Source of the DNA: Deltaproteobacteria bacterium
GTDB lineage: Bacteria > Desulfobacterota > Binatia > Binatales > Binataceae
Direction of reading: 5' to 3'
NCBI GenBank assembly: GCA_021780755.1
Contig: JAJXYF010000027.1
Location: 124,001-188,000, forward strand
Length of the DNA stretch: 64,000 nt
Shown here: positions 49,169 through 58,489 of the stretch, piece by piece
Position numbering within the stretch: the first letter of the stretch is position 1
Layout of the letters: every line of letters begins with the position of its first letter
Notes under the pieces: generated by a model
Database searches by the model: none
The model's input: only the letters and a program-made list of their open reading frames with translations
Told to the model about the DNA's origin: nothing
Position numbers and translations under genes: made by a program

Positions 49169-51496
49169 ATGGCCAAAGCGCTCGACGGCGTTAACGTAGT
49201 CGAATTCTGCTCGAACATGGGCGCCGCGTACGCCGCGATGCTGCTCGCGGAACAGGGTGCGCGCGTCATCAAGGTGGAACCGCCGGGGGGCGACGCCACC
49301 CGCGGCACGCCCCATTTCCACGTGCTCAACCGCAGCAAACGATCGGCGTTTATCGATCTCGCGACGACCGACGGCAAGGCCGGCGCCACAAAGCTTATCG
49401 AACGCGCGGACGTCGTGATCAGCGGATGGACGCCGGCGCGGGCGCGCCGTCTCGGCCTCGATAGCCGGTCGATCGCGACAATCAATCCACGCGCGATCGC
49501 GCTCGAGATGCCGCCGTTTGGAAATCGCGGCCCGGACGCCGACCTCGAAGCCGGCGAGGAACTGGTCGCGGCGATCGGCGCGATTTCCGGCACTCAATGG
49601 GCCCGCAGCGGAAATCCGGTGCCGCTCACGTTTCCCGCCGCGAGCTACGCCGCCGGCGTGATGGGCGCGACCAGCGCCGCCGCCGCGTTGCTCGCCCGTG
49701 GCGACGGTCCCGGCCAGGCGGTCGAAGTCTCGCTGCTCGCGGGCGCATTTTCCCTGCAAACCGGCGGCATCATGCGCCACGAGAAGATGACCTCGCTCTA
49801 CCATGGGCCGCAGGATCCGCTCGGGCCGATTCCCTGCTATCGCCTGTTCGAAGCGAGCGACCGCCGTTTCCTCTTCGTCGCCTGCGGCAACACCACCTTC
49901 TGGAACAAGTTCGCCCTTGCGGTCGAGCGGCCCGACCTCGTCGCGGACCCGCGCTTCGAGGGCGCGCCGTGGGGTGTGCCCAAGGAAAACTGGCAGACGC
50001 TCAAGGAGATTCTCGAAGCGATTATCCGCACCCGGCCGCGCGATGAATGGCTCGCGATCCTGCGCGAAGCCGACGTCCCCTGCGCGCCGGTGATGAAGCG
50101 CGACGAGTTCATGGGCCATCCGCAGACGCGCGCGCTCGAGATGCGCCGCGAGGTTGCCGATCCCACGCTGGGCGCGACGATTCAGCCCGGTATCGCGATA
50201 AATCTGATCGCCACGCCCGGCGAAATTACCGGGGCCGCGCCCGCCGTCTCTCGCGATGGCGTCGCCGCGGCGCTGGCCTGGCTCGATGGCTCCGCGACAC
50301 CGCCCACCGCAAGATCCGCGCGATACTCGACCGCTCGCGGCCCGCTCACCGGCGTGCTTGTGCTCGACTTCTGCAGCTATATCGCGGGGTCGTACGGGCC
50401 CATGATCCTCGCGCAGATGGGCGCTGACGTGATCAAGATCGAGAGCCTCGAAGGCGACGCCTTTCGCCATTTCGGCTTCGGCTTTCTCGGCTGGAACGAA
50501 GGCAAGCGCGGCCTCGCGCTCGACTTCACGACGCCCGAGGGGCGCGAGATTGTCCGCGGCCTCGCGCAGCGCGCCGATATCGTCGTCGAGAATCTGCGCC
50601 CCGGCCGCATGGCGCGTTATGGCTTCGATTACGCGACGCTCTCCGCGAGCAATCCCGGTCTCATCTATATGTCGGTGAACGCCTTCGGCAATCGCGGGCC
50701 CGAACATAATCAACCCGGCTTCGACCCGCTGCTCCAGGCGCGCTCGGGCGTGATGGCGGCGCAGGGCGGTCCGCACGGCCATCCGGTGTACCTGACCTGC
50801 GCGATCTGCGACTACGGCGCGGCAATGCTCTCCGCCTACGGATGTGTGCTCGCACTCAACGCACGGGCGCGCACCGGGCGCGGCCAGATGTGCGAGACCT
50901 CGCTGCTGCAGGCCGCGATGGCGTTTCAGGCGGGCGAATTCATGTTCTGCGATGGGCGCCCCGATATGGAGAACGGTTCCGCGGAATATCGCGGGACTTC
51001 CGCGTTGAGCCGGGCTTACGAATGCGGCGACGGCAAATGGCTATTCGTCGCGGCGAGCACTTCCGCCGCCTGGGACGCCCTGTGCACGTTGTCCGCGATC
51101 GCCGGCCTTCCGGCTTTTAGTGACGCGATGCGTGAGCCGGCCGATGGCCATCTCGCCGCCATACTCGCCGAGTATTTTCGCGGACGCGATCGCGCCAAGG
51201 CGATTTCGGCCATGCGCACCGTCGGAGTTCCGACCGTGCCAGTTAATCGCTTCGGCGATCTCTTCGACGAGCCGCAGGTGATTGCGAATGACCTGCTGAT
51301 CGACCTTCAGCATTCGCAATGGGGGCGCGTGTCGCAGACCGGCATCCTGGCGAAGTTCGCCGCGACGCCGGGCAAAGTCGATCGCGCGGGTCCGCAGTTG
51401 GGCGAACATTCGGCGGAGATTCTCGAAACTCTCCTCGGCTACCCGCCCGACCGTATCGCGAACCTGCGCGACCGCCGCATCATCCGCACCCCCTGA
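49169..51496 (+). CDS. Double CaiB/BaiF (class III) CoA transferase
   Basis: The 775-residue protein is two tandem CaiB domains: residues about 1-385, beginning LDGVNVVEFCSNMGAAYAAML, and about 395-775, beginning LTGVLVLDFCSYIAGSYG. Each carries ARVIKVEPPGGD- or ADVIKIESLEGD-like substrate loops and a catalytic-region strand. At the position of the conserved Asp, it has Glu186 (VEVSLLAG) and Glu576 (CETSLLQA). Enzymes of this class move CoA between acyl groups through a protein anhydride. No neighbouring acyl-CoA gene indicates the substrate. Only one frame is used. Confidence 0.88.
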   Translation: MAKALDGVNVVEFCSNMGAAYAAMLLAEQGARVIKVEPPGGDATRGTPHFHVLNRSKRSAFIDLATTDGKAGATKLIERADVVISGWTPARARRLGLDSRSIATINPRAIALEMPPFGNRGPDADLEAGEELVAAIGAISGTQWARSGNPVPLTFPAASYAAGVMGATSAAAALLARGDGPGQAVEVSLLAGAFSLQTGGIMRHEKMTSLYHGPQDPLGPIPCYRLFEASDRRFLFVACGNTTFWNKFALAVERPDLVADPRFEGAPWGVPKENWQTLKEILEAIIRTRPRDEWLAILREADVPCAPVMKRDEFMGHPQTRALEMRREVADPTLGATIQPGIAINLIATPGEITGAAPAVSRDGVAAALAWLDGSATPPTARSARYSTARGPLTGVLVLDFCSYIAGSYGPMILAQMGADVIKIESLEGDAFRHFGFGFLGWNEGKRGLALDFTTPEGREIVRGLAQRADIVVENLRPGRMARYGFDYATLSASNPGLIYMSVNAFGNRGPEHNQPGFDPLLQARSGVMAAQGGPHGHPVYLTCAICDYGAAMLSAYGCVLALNARARTGRGQMCETSLLQAAMAFQAGEFMFCDGRPDMENGSAEYRGTSALSRAYECGDGKWLFVAASTSAAWDALCTLSAIAGLPAFSDAMREPADGHLAAILAEYFRGRDRAKAISAMRTVGVPTVPVNRFGDLFDEPQVIANDLLIDLQHSQWGRVSQTGILAKFAATPGKVDRAGPQLGEHSAEILETLLGYPPDRIANLRDRRIIRTP

Positions 51497-51547
51497 TCAC
51501 GCATTCGGCTTGCACGGCAATCATGGAATGGTGGATAAATTGTTCCT

Positions 51548-52303
51548 GTGGCAGTGTTCGATCATGGAAGCCAATTAGTTGGCATCGGCATCTACACTTT
51601 TGCTGAGGCATCCCGGATTTCCAGAATATCGCAGGGACGCGTTCGGCGATGGATGCTGGGATACAGATATCGGCGAGGAGATACTCTCCGCACGTCGCCA
51701 CCGGTCATCCAATCACTTGGAGTAATCTCGGAACCGAGGAGTGAGCTTACTTTTCGTGACTTGATCGAGATTCTTTGTGTGCACGGCTTTTTGAAGGCGG
51801 GCGTGTCATGGCCAGTCTTAAGGGATGCCCATGGAAAGGCCGCTGAAATGCTGAAGACGCCGCACCCTTTCGCGACGCGGGCTTTTCTTACGGACGGTCA
51901 CAGCATCCTCGCAACAGTCGGCACCCGCGCAATCCTCGACGTTGTGAGGAATCAGTTCGCCTTTTCCCAGATTATTCGACCCTACTTGAGAACCGATGGA
52001 ATCGATTTTTCAGGCGAATATGCGACAAAATGGTGGCCGCTAGGTCGTTCGAAATCGATCGTTATCGACTCCGGCCGAAGTTTCGGACAGCCGATTGTCG
52101 CAAAAGCGGGCGTGCCGACAACCGTGCTGCACCGCTGTTACCGCGCCGAAGCCAGCGCCCACTCGCACAAATCCGGATTCAACGAGAAAATCGGACGAAC
52201 TAGCCTCGACATGGATGCCATTCGAATCGTTGCCGACTGGTACGAGGTTGATCGGACCGCAGTCCGAGCTGCTATCGAGTACGAAACGCGCTTAGCCGCT
52301 TGA
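51548..52303 (+). CDS. DUF433 antitoxin with N-terminal helix-turn-helix
   Basis: The 251-residue protein begins with an HTH-like stretch, YTFAEASRISRISQGRVRRW, and ends with a DUF433 domain, GQPIVAKAGVPTTVLHRCYRA plus a C-terminal DMDAIRIVADWYEVDRTAVRAAIEYE (parts shown). The pattern is that of antitoxins that pair with PIN-like toxins. GTG start at 51548; AT-richer than its surroundings. The stop TGA overlaps the TTG start of the toxin gene (TTGA), a close coupling. It probably also represses its own promoter, as antitoxins do. Confidence 0.78.
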   Translation: MAVFDHGSQLVGIGIYTFAEASRISRISQGRVRRWMLGYRYRRGDTLRTSPPVIQSLGVISEPRSELTFRDLIEILCVHGFLKAGVSWPVLRDAHGKAAEMLKTPHPFATRAFLTDGHSILATVGTRAILDVVRNQFAFSQIIRPYLRTDGIDFSGEYATKWWPLGRSKSIVIDSGRSFGQPIVAKAGVPTTVLHRCYRAEASAHSHKSGFNEKIGRTSLDMDAIRIVADWYEVDRTAVRAAIEYETRLAA

Positions 52304-52704
52304 GATTTTTCTTCGACAACAATCTGTCGCCGAAGATTGTCAAGGCCCTCCAGGCTCTCCAGCCGGATGTTCAACTATCGCATCTGAGGGATAAGTTCTC
52401 GCCAGACACATTAGATGATGTGTGGATTCAGGCGCTCGCCGCTGAAGGCCAATGGATAATTATTTCGGGAGACGTCAGAATTGCGAAGAATTCAGCTTTG
52501 CGCAGGGTCTGGTTGGAATCAGACTTAGTAACGTTCTTTCTTGCATCGGGATGGATGAGTTTGACGATTTGGGACAGTGCTTGGCGTCTTATCAAGTGGT
52601 GGCCAAGAATAATCGATACTGCCGAGAACTTCAGACCTCCAGCATCCTTCCTCGTTTCCGTAAATCCTCCCGGAAAGGGCAAGCTCCGCCAGATTAGCGT
52701 TTGA
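52300..52704 (+). CDS. PIN-like toxin (DUF5615 family)
   Basis: The TTG at 52300 encodes 134 residues beginning FFFDNNLSPKIVKALQALQ, the PIN-like N-terminal motif with paired acids, followed by DVWIQALAAEGQWIIISGD where the second acid lies. A third acid falls in AWRLIKWWPRIID. PIN-like toxins cut RNA. The gene overlaps the DUF433 gene by four bases and has lower GC than neighbours. The role is inferred from family and context. Confidence 0.78.
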   Translation: MRFFFDNNLSPKIVKALQALQPDVQLSHLRDKFSPDTLDDVWIQALAAEGQWIIISGDVRIAKNSALRRVWLESDLVTFFLASGWMSLTIWDSAWRLIKWWPRIIDTAENFRPPASFLVSVNPPGKGKLRQISV

Positions 52705-52907
52705 ATTCGCAAACCCGCGATTCGCTAAGCAAGGGGATCCCGATCAGCGAAAGTGTTAGCAAAGCCGAGGCGGCCTTTGTCCGGTTGTGCTCACGCGCTT
52801 CGACGACTCCCGGCCGTCCGCAATCTCCCGTCGCGGCGCGTTTTCCGCCAGACTGAATTCTGCGCTACGATGCCTTCGTTCGATCCCCACGCAAGGCGGA
52901 TAAATCG

Positions 52908-53123
52908 ATGGCACGACTCAATGGTCCTACGGTCAAAGCCCTGGCGCTGGAGCTTTTCGATTATCAATTTTCAGATGCCGATGCCGCGTCGGTCGCGCAC
53001 ATCGTCGGCGCGATGGCGAACTACTCGCGACGCCTGCATGCGATTGGGCTAGCCGGTCTGCAACCGCCCTTTGGCTATCCGACGATGCGCGCCGAAGCCG
53101 ATCGCATCCGCCACAACTCCTGA
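52908..53123 (+). CDS. Small AtzG/GatC-like partner of the amidase (tentative)
   Basis: The 71-residue protein, preceded by AAGGCGGA, has a helical core LALELFDYQFSDADAASVAHIVGAM (part shown) and a short basic C-terminal arm. Its place, 20 bp before an amidase-signature gene, resembles AtzG before AtzE, or GatC with GatA. I could not confirm the family from sequence alone. Confidence 0.5.
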   Translation: MARLNGPTVKALALELFDYQFSDADAASVAHIVGAMANYSRRLHAIGLAGLQPPFGYPTMRAEADRIRHNS

Positions 53124-53143
53124 CCATCGCGAGGCGCAATCCA

Positions 53144-54559
53144 ATGGTCAATCACGCCGAACTGCTCAGCTTCGACGTCGCCACGCTCGCCGCGAAATTC
53201 CGCGCCAAAGAGATTTCGCCGGTCGAGGTCGCCGACGCGTACCTGGAACGTATCGAACTGATCGACGAAAAGCTCCTCGCCTACATTACGGTGACGGCCG
53301 ACGACGCCCGCGCCGCCGCGCGTAGGGCGGAAACCGAAATCGTTGCCGGCAATTGGCGCGGCCCATTTCATGGCGTGCCGATCGCGCTCAAGGACCTGTG
53401 CTATACGCGCGGCACGCTGACCACCGGCGGCTCGAAAATTCTCGCCGATTTCGTCCCCGACTTCGATTGCACCCTGTGGGCGCGACTGCGCGAGGCCGGC
53501 GCCGTCCTGCTCGGCAAGCTGAACCTCCACGAGTTCGCGAGCGGGGCCACCAACACCAATCCGCATTGGGGCACCTGCCGCAATCCCTACAACCTCGAGC
53601 GCATCCCCGGCGGCTCCAGCGGCGGTTCCGGCGCCGCGATCGTCGCGAAACTCGCGGCGGCCACTATCGGCACCGATACCGGCGGCTCGATTCGCATCCC
53701 GGCAGCGTTTTGCGGATGCGTCGGGATGAAGCAGACCTGGAGCCGCGTCAGCCGCTACGGCGTCCTGCCGCTGGCCGATTCGCTTGACCACGCCGGACCC
53801 ATCACACGCACCGTGCGCGACGCCGCCCTGATGCTCCAGGTGATCGCCGGCCACGACCCGCACGACTCGACCAGCAGCACCGAGCCGGTGCCCGATTACG
53901 CCGCGGCGCTGACCGGCGACCTGAAGGGCGTGCGCATCGGCATCATCACGGAGTTGCTGACCGGCCTCTCCGATGAAGTCGCGCTCTCGTTCAATGCGGC
54001 GCTTCGGGAGTTGCGAATCCTCGGCACCGAGGTCGAGGAGGTCAAGATTGCGAATATCGATACGGCCTCGACTATCGCGACCAACATCATGTTCGCCGAG
54101 GCCGCCGAGTATCATGAACAGTGGATGCGCACGCGCGCGCATGAGTACGGCCATGACGTGCGCCGCATGCTCGAGGCCGGGATGATGACGCCGGCCGTTT
54201 ACTACGTCCGGGCGCAACGGGCGCGGGCGGCGATTCTCGCCGAGACGATGAAGGCACTCGAGAAGTTTACGGTCCTCGTCGCGCCCACCGCTTCAATTCC
54301 GGCACCGCGCATCGACGTTGGCGGTCGCGCTCTGACGGATAGCGGCGCACCGGTTGACATGGTCGCGAGCGTGCTGCGTTTCACCGCCCCTTTCAATGTC
54401 ACCGGGCAGCCCGCGCTCGCCATTCCAACGGGGCTTTCGCCGGGCGGCCTGCCGCTCTCGATGCAGTTCATCGGCAAGCCCTTCGACGAAGCGACGGTGT
54501 TCAAGGTCGCCGACGCTTACGAGCGCGCGCGCGGCCCGCTCGCCGAGCCCAAGCTCTAG
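53144..54559 (+). CDS. Amidase (amidase-signature/GatA-like family)
   Basis: The 471-residue protein has the amidase signature [35 protein letters not shown] (part shown) with the cis-Ser and nucleophile Ser, and an upstream Lys in [14 protein letters not shown], together forming the Ser-cisSer-Lys triad. [11 protein letters not shown] and a C-terminal helix follow. It could be a GatA subunit of a tRNA amidotransferase, yet gatB and a standard gatC are absent, so an AtzE-type or general amidase is more likely. Confidence 0.85.
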   Translation: [471 protein letters not shown]

Positions 54560-54578
54560 CGCCGCCGTCGTTCACGCG

Positions 54579-55160
54579 ATGGCCGCCGACCGCCGCACGC
54601 GCTCTTCCGCCCTGGCGTATTTCGGCGCCGGCGCGTCGATCATCGCCCTCGCCGCGAGCCTCGAACTCGCGATGGGTCGCAAAATCTGGGGCATCAGCGG
54701 CCAGCCGGGCGTATGGTCGGGCGACATCAACAGCAAACACAATTCGCAATACCTGACCGACCCGTACTCCTTCAGCCATCTCACCCACGGCATCCTGCTG
54801 TATGGCATGTTGTGGACGGTCGCGCGAAAATTGCCGTGCGGCGCACGCGCCGTGATCGCGGTGGCGCTCGAGGCCGGCTGGGAGGTGCCGGAGAACTCCA
54901 ACATGGTAATCGAGCGTTATCGCACCGCGACCATCTCGCTGCATTACTACGGCGACAGCGTAATGAACTCGATGGGCGACATTCTCACCTGCATGATCGG
55001 CTTCATGATCGCCGCCGTGCTGCCCGCGCGGGTGACGATTGCTGCGGCCTGCGCGCTCGAAATCGGACTCGCGCTGTGGATTCGCGACGGCTTGCTGCTC
55101 AACATCGTGATGCTGATTCATCCGATACCGGCGATTCGGCACTGGCAGATGGGCAATTAG
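54579..55160 (+). CDS. DUF2585 (UPF0314) membrane protein
   Basis: The ATG at 54579 follows the amidase stop by 19 bp. The 193-residue product has about four hydrophobic segments and the hallmark phrases SQYLTDPYSFSHLTHGILLYG, WEVPENSNMVIERYR and YGDSVMNSMGDILTCM (parts shown) of UPF0314. The function of the family is unknown. It sits at the end of the amidase group and ends just before a converging gene. Confidence 0.8.
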   Translation: MAADRRTRSSALAYFGAGASIIALAASLELAMGRKIWGISGQPGVWSGDINSKHNSQYLTDPYSFSHLTHGILLYGMLWTVARKLPCGARAVIAVALEAGWEVPENSNMVIERYRTATISLHYYGDSVMNSMGDILTCMIGFMIAAVLPARVTIAAACALEIGLALWIRDGLLLNIVMLIHPIPAIRHWQMGN

Positions 55161-55181
55161 CAGCGCACCGCGCGGGATCGA

Positions 55182-56129
55182 TTACAGGCGCACTTCGCAC
55201 ATCACGAAATCGTGGTCCGACACCCGCGTGCCGAAAAATGACTCGCGCGCCGCGACCACTCGCGCCGAACGCGGCATCGGCTCCAAGCCGCGCAGCGCGA
55301 TCCAGTCGAGCTTGGGACGCAGCGCCGGCGGAATCGCACGGTTGAACGTGAACGTCGGCCGGCCGGGAACATTGGCGCCGCGAACCTCGAAGCCCGCCCG
55401 CGCGAGGTCCGCGAACAGCGGCTCGTAGCGTTCGGGATAACGAAAGCGACGCGGGCGCCGCGCGAGCCGCGCACCGACCATCGCGAAATCGTACGGCGTC
55501 GCGAGTCTCGTGGTCGTCGTGTTGAAGTCGCCGCCCAGTATCGTCGAATCCGCCTCCGCCAGGTGTTCGAGCACCGGTGCCATCTGCTGGGCGCGGCCCG
55601 CCGGAGTCCAGCGGCTATGCAGGTGGGCGACGGCGATCGTAAGTGGCCGGCCGCCGAACATTGCCGTCGCGATCAGCGCGCGCGGCTGGCCGATCAGGCG
55701 GACGTTGCGGCGGCTCACACCGGCCGTCGGCAGCGCGATCGTCCGTGAGTCGGCCAGCGGCGCGGAACTCAGGATCGCGTTGCCCAGGAACGCCGGCGGC
55801 GCACCGGGCGGCCGTCGAACCGTGAATTCGGGGCCGTAGGCGAAGCTCATGCCAAGTTCCGCCGCGAGATCGGCGGCGAACTTACGATCGAATGAACGCA
55901 TCAGGTGCCAGTCGGCCTCGCAGAGCATGATCACGTCCGCGCCGGCCAGCGGCGGTCGGCACAGACAGGCTAGGATCCCATCGAAGTGCGCGCCGGTGCG
56001 AGCGTTGAAGACGATCGTCTTGAGCGTGCCGCGCGCGGGGCGCGCAGGGCGGTTGACGATCGTGGTGCCGAACGCGAGAACCTCCGCCGAAACCGCGGCA
56101 CCCGCTTCGGTCACGCCAACGCTCTCCAT
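55182..56129 (-). CDS. Endonuclease/exonuclease/phosphatase-family protein
   Basis: The 315-residue protein shows VIMLCEADWHL (metal-binding Glu), LIATAMFGGRPLTIAVAHLHSRW, ILGGDFNTTTT (GDFN) and a late RVSDHDFVMCEV (SDH) with the catalytic His. These are exonuclease III/DNase I-like phosphodiesterase motifs. No signal peptide is clear. The neighbour downstream is a DUF255 protein in the same direction. Substrate not known. Confidence 0.8.
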   Translation of the reverse strand: MESVGVTEAGAAVSAEVLAFGTTIVNRPARPARGTLKTIVFNARTGAHFDGILACLCRPPLAGADVIMLCEADWHLMRSFDRKFAADLAAELGMSFAYGPEFTVRRPPGAPPAFLGNAILSSAPLADSRTIALPTAGVSRRNVRLIGQPRALIATAMFGGRPLTIAVAHLHSRWTPAGRAQQMAPVLEHLAEADSTILGGDFNTTTTRLATPYDFAMVGARLARRPRRFRYPERYEPLFADLARAGFEVRGANVPGRPTFTFNRAIPPALRPKLDWIALRGLEPMPRSARVVAARESFFGTRVSDHDFVMCEVRL

Positions 56130-56147
56130 CGCGACGCGGGCGCGACC

Positions 56148-58241
56148 CTAATCGTCGAGCGCCGCTATCACCGCCTCGAAGGTGGTCATCGGCGCCGAGC
56201 AGGCCCGCTCGCGGCAAACGTAGGCGGTTAGCTGTCGGTTGATTTGCGGCTTGCCGCGCGCCTGTTCAGGAATGAAACTGCCGTCGGCAGCGCCGTTCGG
56301 GTCGGCCACGAACAACGCTCGATTCGGAACGTAAAGCAGTCCCGCCCGCTCGATCCATTCGCGAAACTGCGGCGACTTGCGATCGCCTACCAGCACGATT
56401 TCAGTCGGTCCGCGAAAATAGAGGTCGGCCGCCTCGAGCATGTGCGCAAAGCCGAACGGCTGCTTCTCGATCAGATCGGCGAACAGGCCGAGCGTGCCGG
56501 TAGCCGCCGTCACATAACGCGCGTCACCGGTATAGGCGTGCAGACGCAGCAGCGCCATCACCGCCGCGCTGTTGCCCGACGGTGTCGATCCGTCGAAGGC
56601 GGCCTTCGCGCGCGTAATCAGTTCCTCGTGATCGTCGGAGGTGAAGTAGAAGCCGCCCTTCTCACCATCGCTGAAGCGCTCCAGGATCACGTCGGCCAGC
56701 ATTCGCGCCCGCTCCAGGTAGCGCGCGTCGAGCGACGCCTCGTAGGTATCGATCATCGCACCCGCCATCAGCGCGTAGTCCTCGAGGTAGGCGTTGAAGC
56801 GCGCGACGCCGTCCTTGTACGAACGCCGCAACGCCCGCCCGTCCCACAGCCTGTTCATCGCGAAATCGATCGCGCGCTCCGCCGCCGCCAGATAGCGCGG
56901 GTCGCCCAATGCGCGATAGCCCTCGGCAAACGCCCCGATCATCATCGCGTTCCATGCCGCGAGCACCTTCTCGTCGCGCCCCGGCTTCACGCGCTGCTCG
57001 CGCACGGCGAACATCCGCGCCTTGATGGTCTCGATCGCGCGGGCGAGATCGTCTGTCGGCGTGCCGAACAGTTTTGCCGCGTCGGCCTGATCGATCGTGC
57101 GATTGAGGATGTTGCGGCCTTCGAAATTTCCCTCTTCGCTGATATCGAAATAGCGCGCCGCGATTTTCGCCAGTTCTTCGTCGTGCAGCGCCGCCTGCGC
57201 CTCGGCCGGCGTCCACAAAAAGAACTTCCCTTCCTCGCCCTCGCTGTCGGCGTCCTGCGACGAGTAGAAACCGCCCTCCGGACTGGTCATCTCGCGCAGC
57301 ACGTATTCCAGGATCTCGCGCGCGACGCGCAGAAACTCAGGCTCGTTGAGCGCGCGACCCGCGTCGAGATAAAGCCGCGCGAGCAGCGCGTTGTCGTAGA
57401 GCATCTTTTCGAAATGCGGTACCAGCCAGCGCTCATCGACGCTGTAGCGATGGAACCCGCCGCCGATCTGATCGTAAATCCCGCCTTTCGCCATTTTTGT
57501 CAGCGTGTCGCCCACCATGTCGGCGAAATTGATGTCGCTGTCGGCATCGTACATGCGCAGGAAAAGCGAAAAGACAAAGGTGTTGGGAAATTTCGGCGCC
57601 CCGCCGATGCCGCCGTGGGCGCTGTCGTAATGCTTGCCGAGTTCGCGCGCCGCGTTGAGCGGCGTCGCCGGTGGTAATTCGCGCCCCGAAGATTCGTAGG
57701 TCGCCACCGCGCCCATCGCGGCGGTCAGGCGCTCGACGTTCTGCCGCACGTCCGCGGCCTGCTTGTGATACGCGTTCGCGATCGCCGCGAGCAGACGCGG
57801 GAAGCCCGGCAGGCCATGTCGATCGGCCGGCGGAAAATACGTGCCGCCGTAAAACGGCCGTCCGTCCGGCAGCAGGAACATCGTGAGCGGCCAGCCGCCG
57901 CGCCCGGTCAGCACCTGGACCGCGTCCATGTAAATCTGATCCAGGTCGGGACGCTCCTCGCGATCGACTTTGATCGACACGAAATTCTCGTTCATCACCC
58001 GCGCGATCGCTTCGTTCTCGAACGACTCGCGCTCCATCACGTGGCACCAATGGCACGCGGAGTAGCCGATCGAGAGCAGGATCGGCTTGTTCTCGATGCG
58101 CGCTTTTTCGAGCGCCTCGGCGCCCCACGGATACCAATCAACCGGGTTGTGCGCATGCTGACGCAGATACGGACTCTGCTCGTTGATCAGCCGATTGGGC
58201 TGGTGCGCGCGATTACCGTGGGTGCTGTCGTCCTGACTCAT
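56148..58241 (-). CDS. DUF255 thioredoxin-domain protein (YyaL/SSP411 family)
   Basis: The 697-residue protein starts [25 protein letters not shown] (part shown) and has a thioredoxin-like active site [15 protein letters not shown], followed by [11 protein letters not shown] and an (alpha/alpha)6 barrel region with [22 protein letters not shown]. The family joins a thioredoxin module to a glycosidase- or epimerase-like barrel; its role is not settled. It ends just before the nuclease-fold gene. Confidence 0.88.
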   Translation of the reverse strand: MSQDDSTHGNRAHQPNRLINEQSPYLRQHAHNPVDWYPWGAEALEKARIENKPILLSIGYSACHWCHVMERESFENEAIARVMNENFVSIKVDREERPDLDQIYMDAVQVLTGRGGWPLTMFLLPDGRPFYGGTYFPPADRHGLPGFPRLLAAIANAYHKQAADVRQNVERLTAAMGAVATYESSGRELPPATPLNAARELGKHYDSAHGGIGGAPKFPNTFVFSLFLRMYDADSDINFADMVGDTLTKMAKGGIYDQIGGGFHRYSVDERWLVPHFEKMLYDNALLARLYLDAGRALNEPEFLRVAREILEYVLREMTSPEGGFYSSQDADSEGEEGKFFLWTPAEAQAALHDEELAKIAARYFDISEEGNFEGRNILNRTIDQADAAKLFGTPTDDLARAIETIKARMFAVREQRVKPGRDEKVLAAWNAMMIGAFAEGYRALGDPRYLAAAERAIDFAMNRLWDGRALRRSYKDGVARFNAYLEDYALMAGAMIDTYEASLDARYLERARMLADVILERFSDGEKGGFYFTSDDHEELITRAKAAFDGSTPSGNSAAVMALLRLHAYTGDARYVTAATGTLGLFADLIEKQPFGFAHMLEAADLYFRGPTEIVLVGDRKSPQFREWIERAGLLYVPNRALFVADPNGAADGSFIPEQARGKPQINRQLTAYVCRERACSAPMTTFEAVIAALDD

Positions 58242-58489
58242 TGGCTATTCGGCTCGATGCGGCTCAAACCCCCCGGGAGCAGTTAATCACTGGCGCGATG
58301 CCTCGTGCGATGCGATCGCCGCTTTAGTATTTCCGATTTGCGACAAAATTCGGGCGTTCGCAGAGCTTAACATGCGCTGCGGGCGGGCACCACGCGGCCG
58401 TCTCGACCACGGTGTCGAAGGTGCGCCACAACTCGCGCGATCCCGACCCTACTTGCGATCGCGAAATCAGACTGCGACTCTTTTGTGCG

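Noticed and set aside
48455-50782. A 775-residue open frame on the minus strand
   Set aside because: It is antisense to the double CaiB gene and part of the hydrolase. The high-GC codon bias of the real gene creates long open frames on the other strand.
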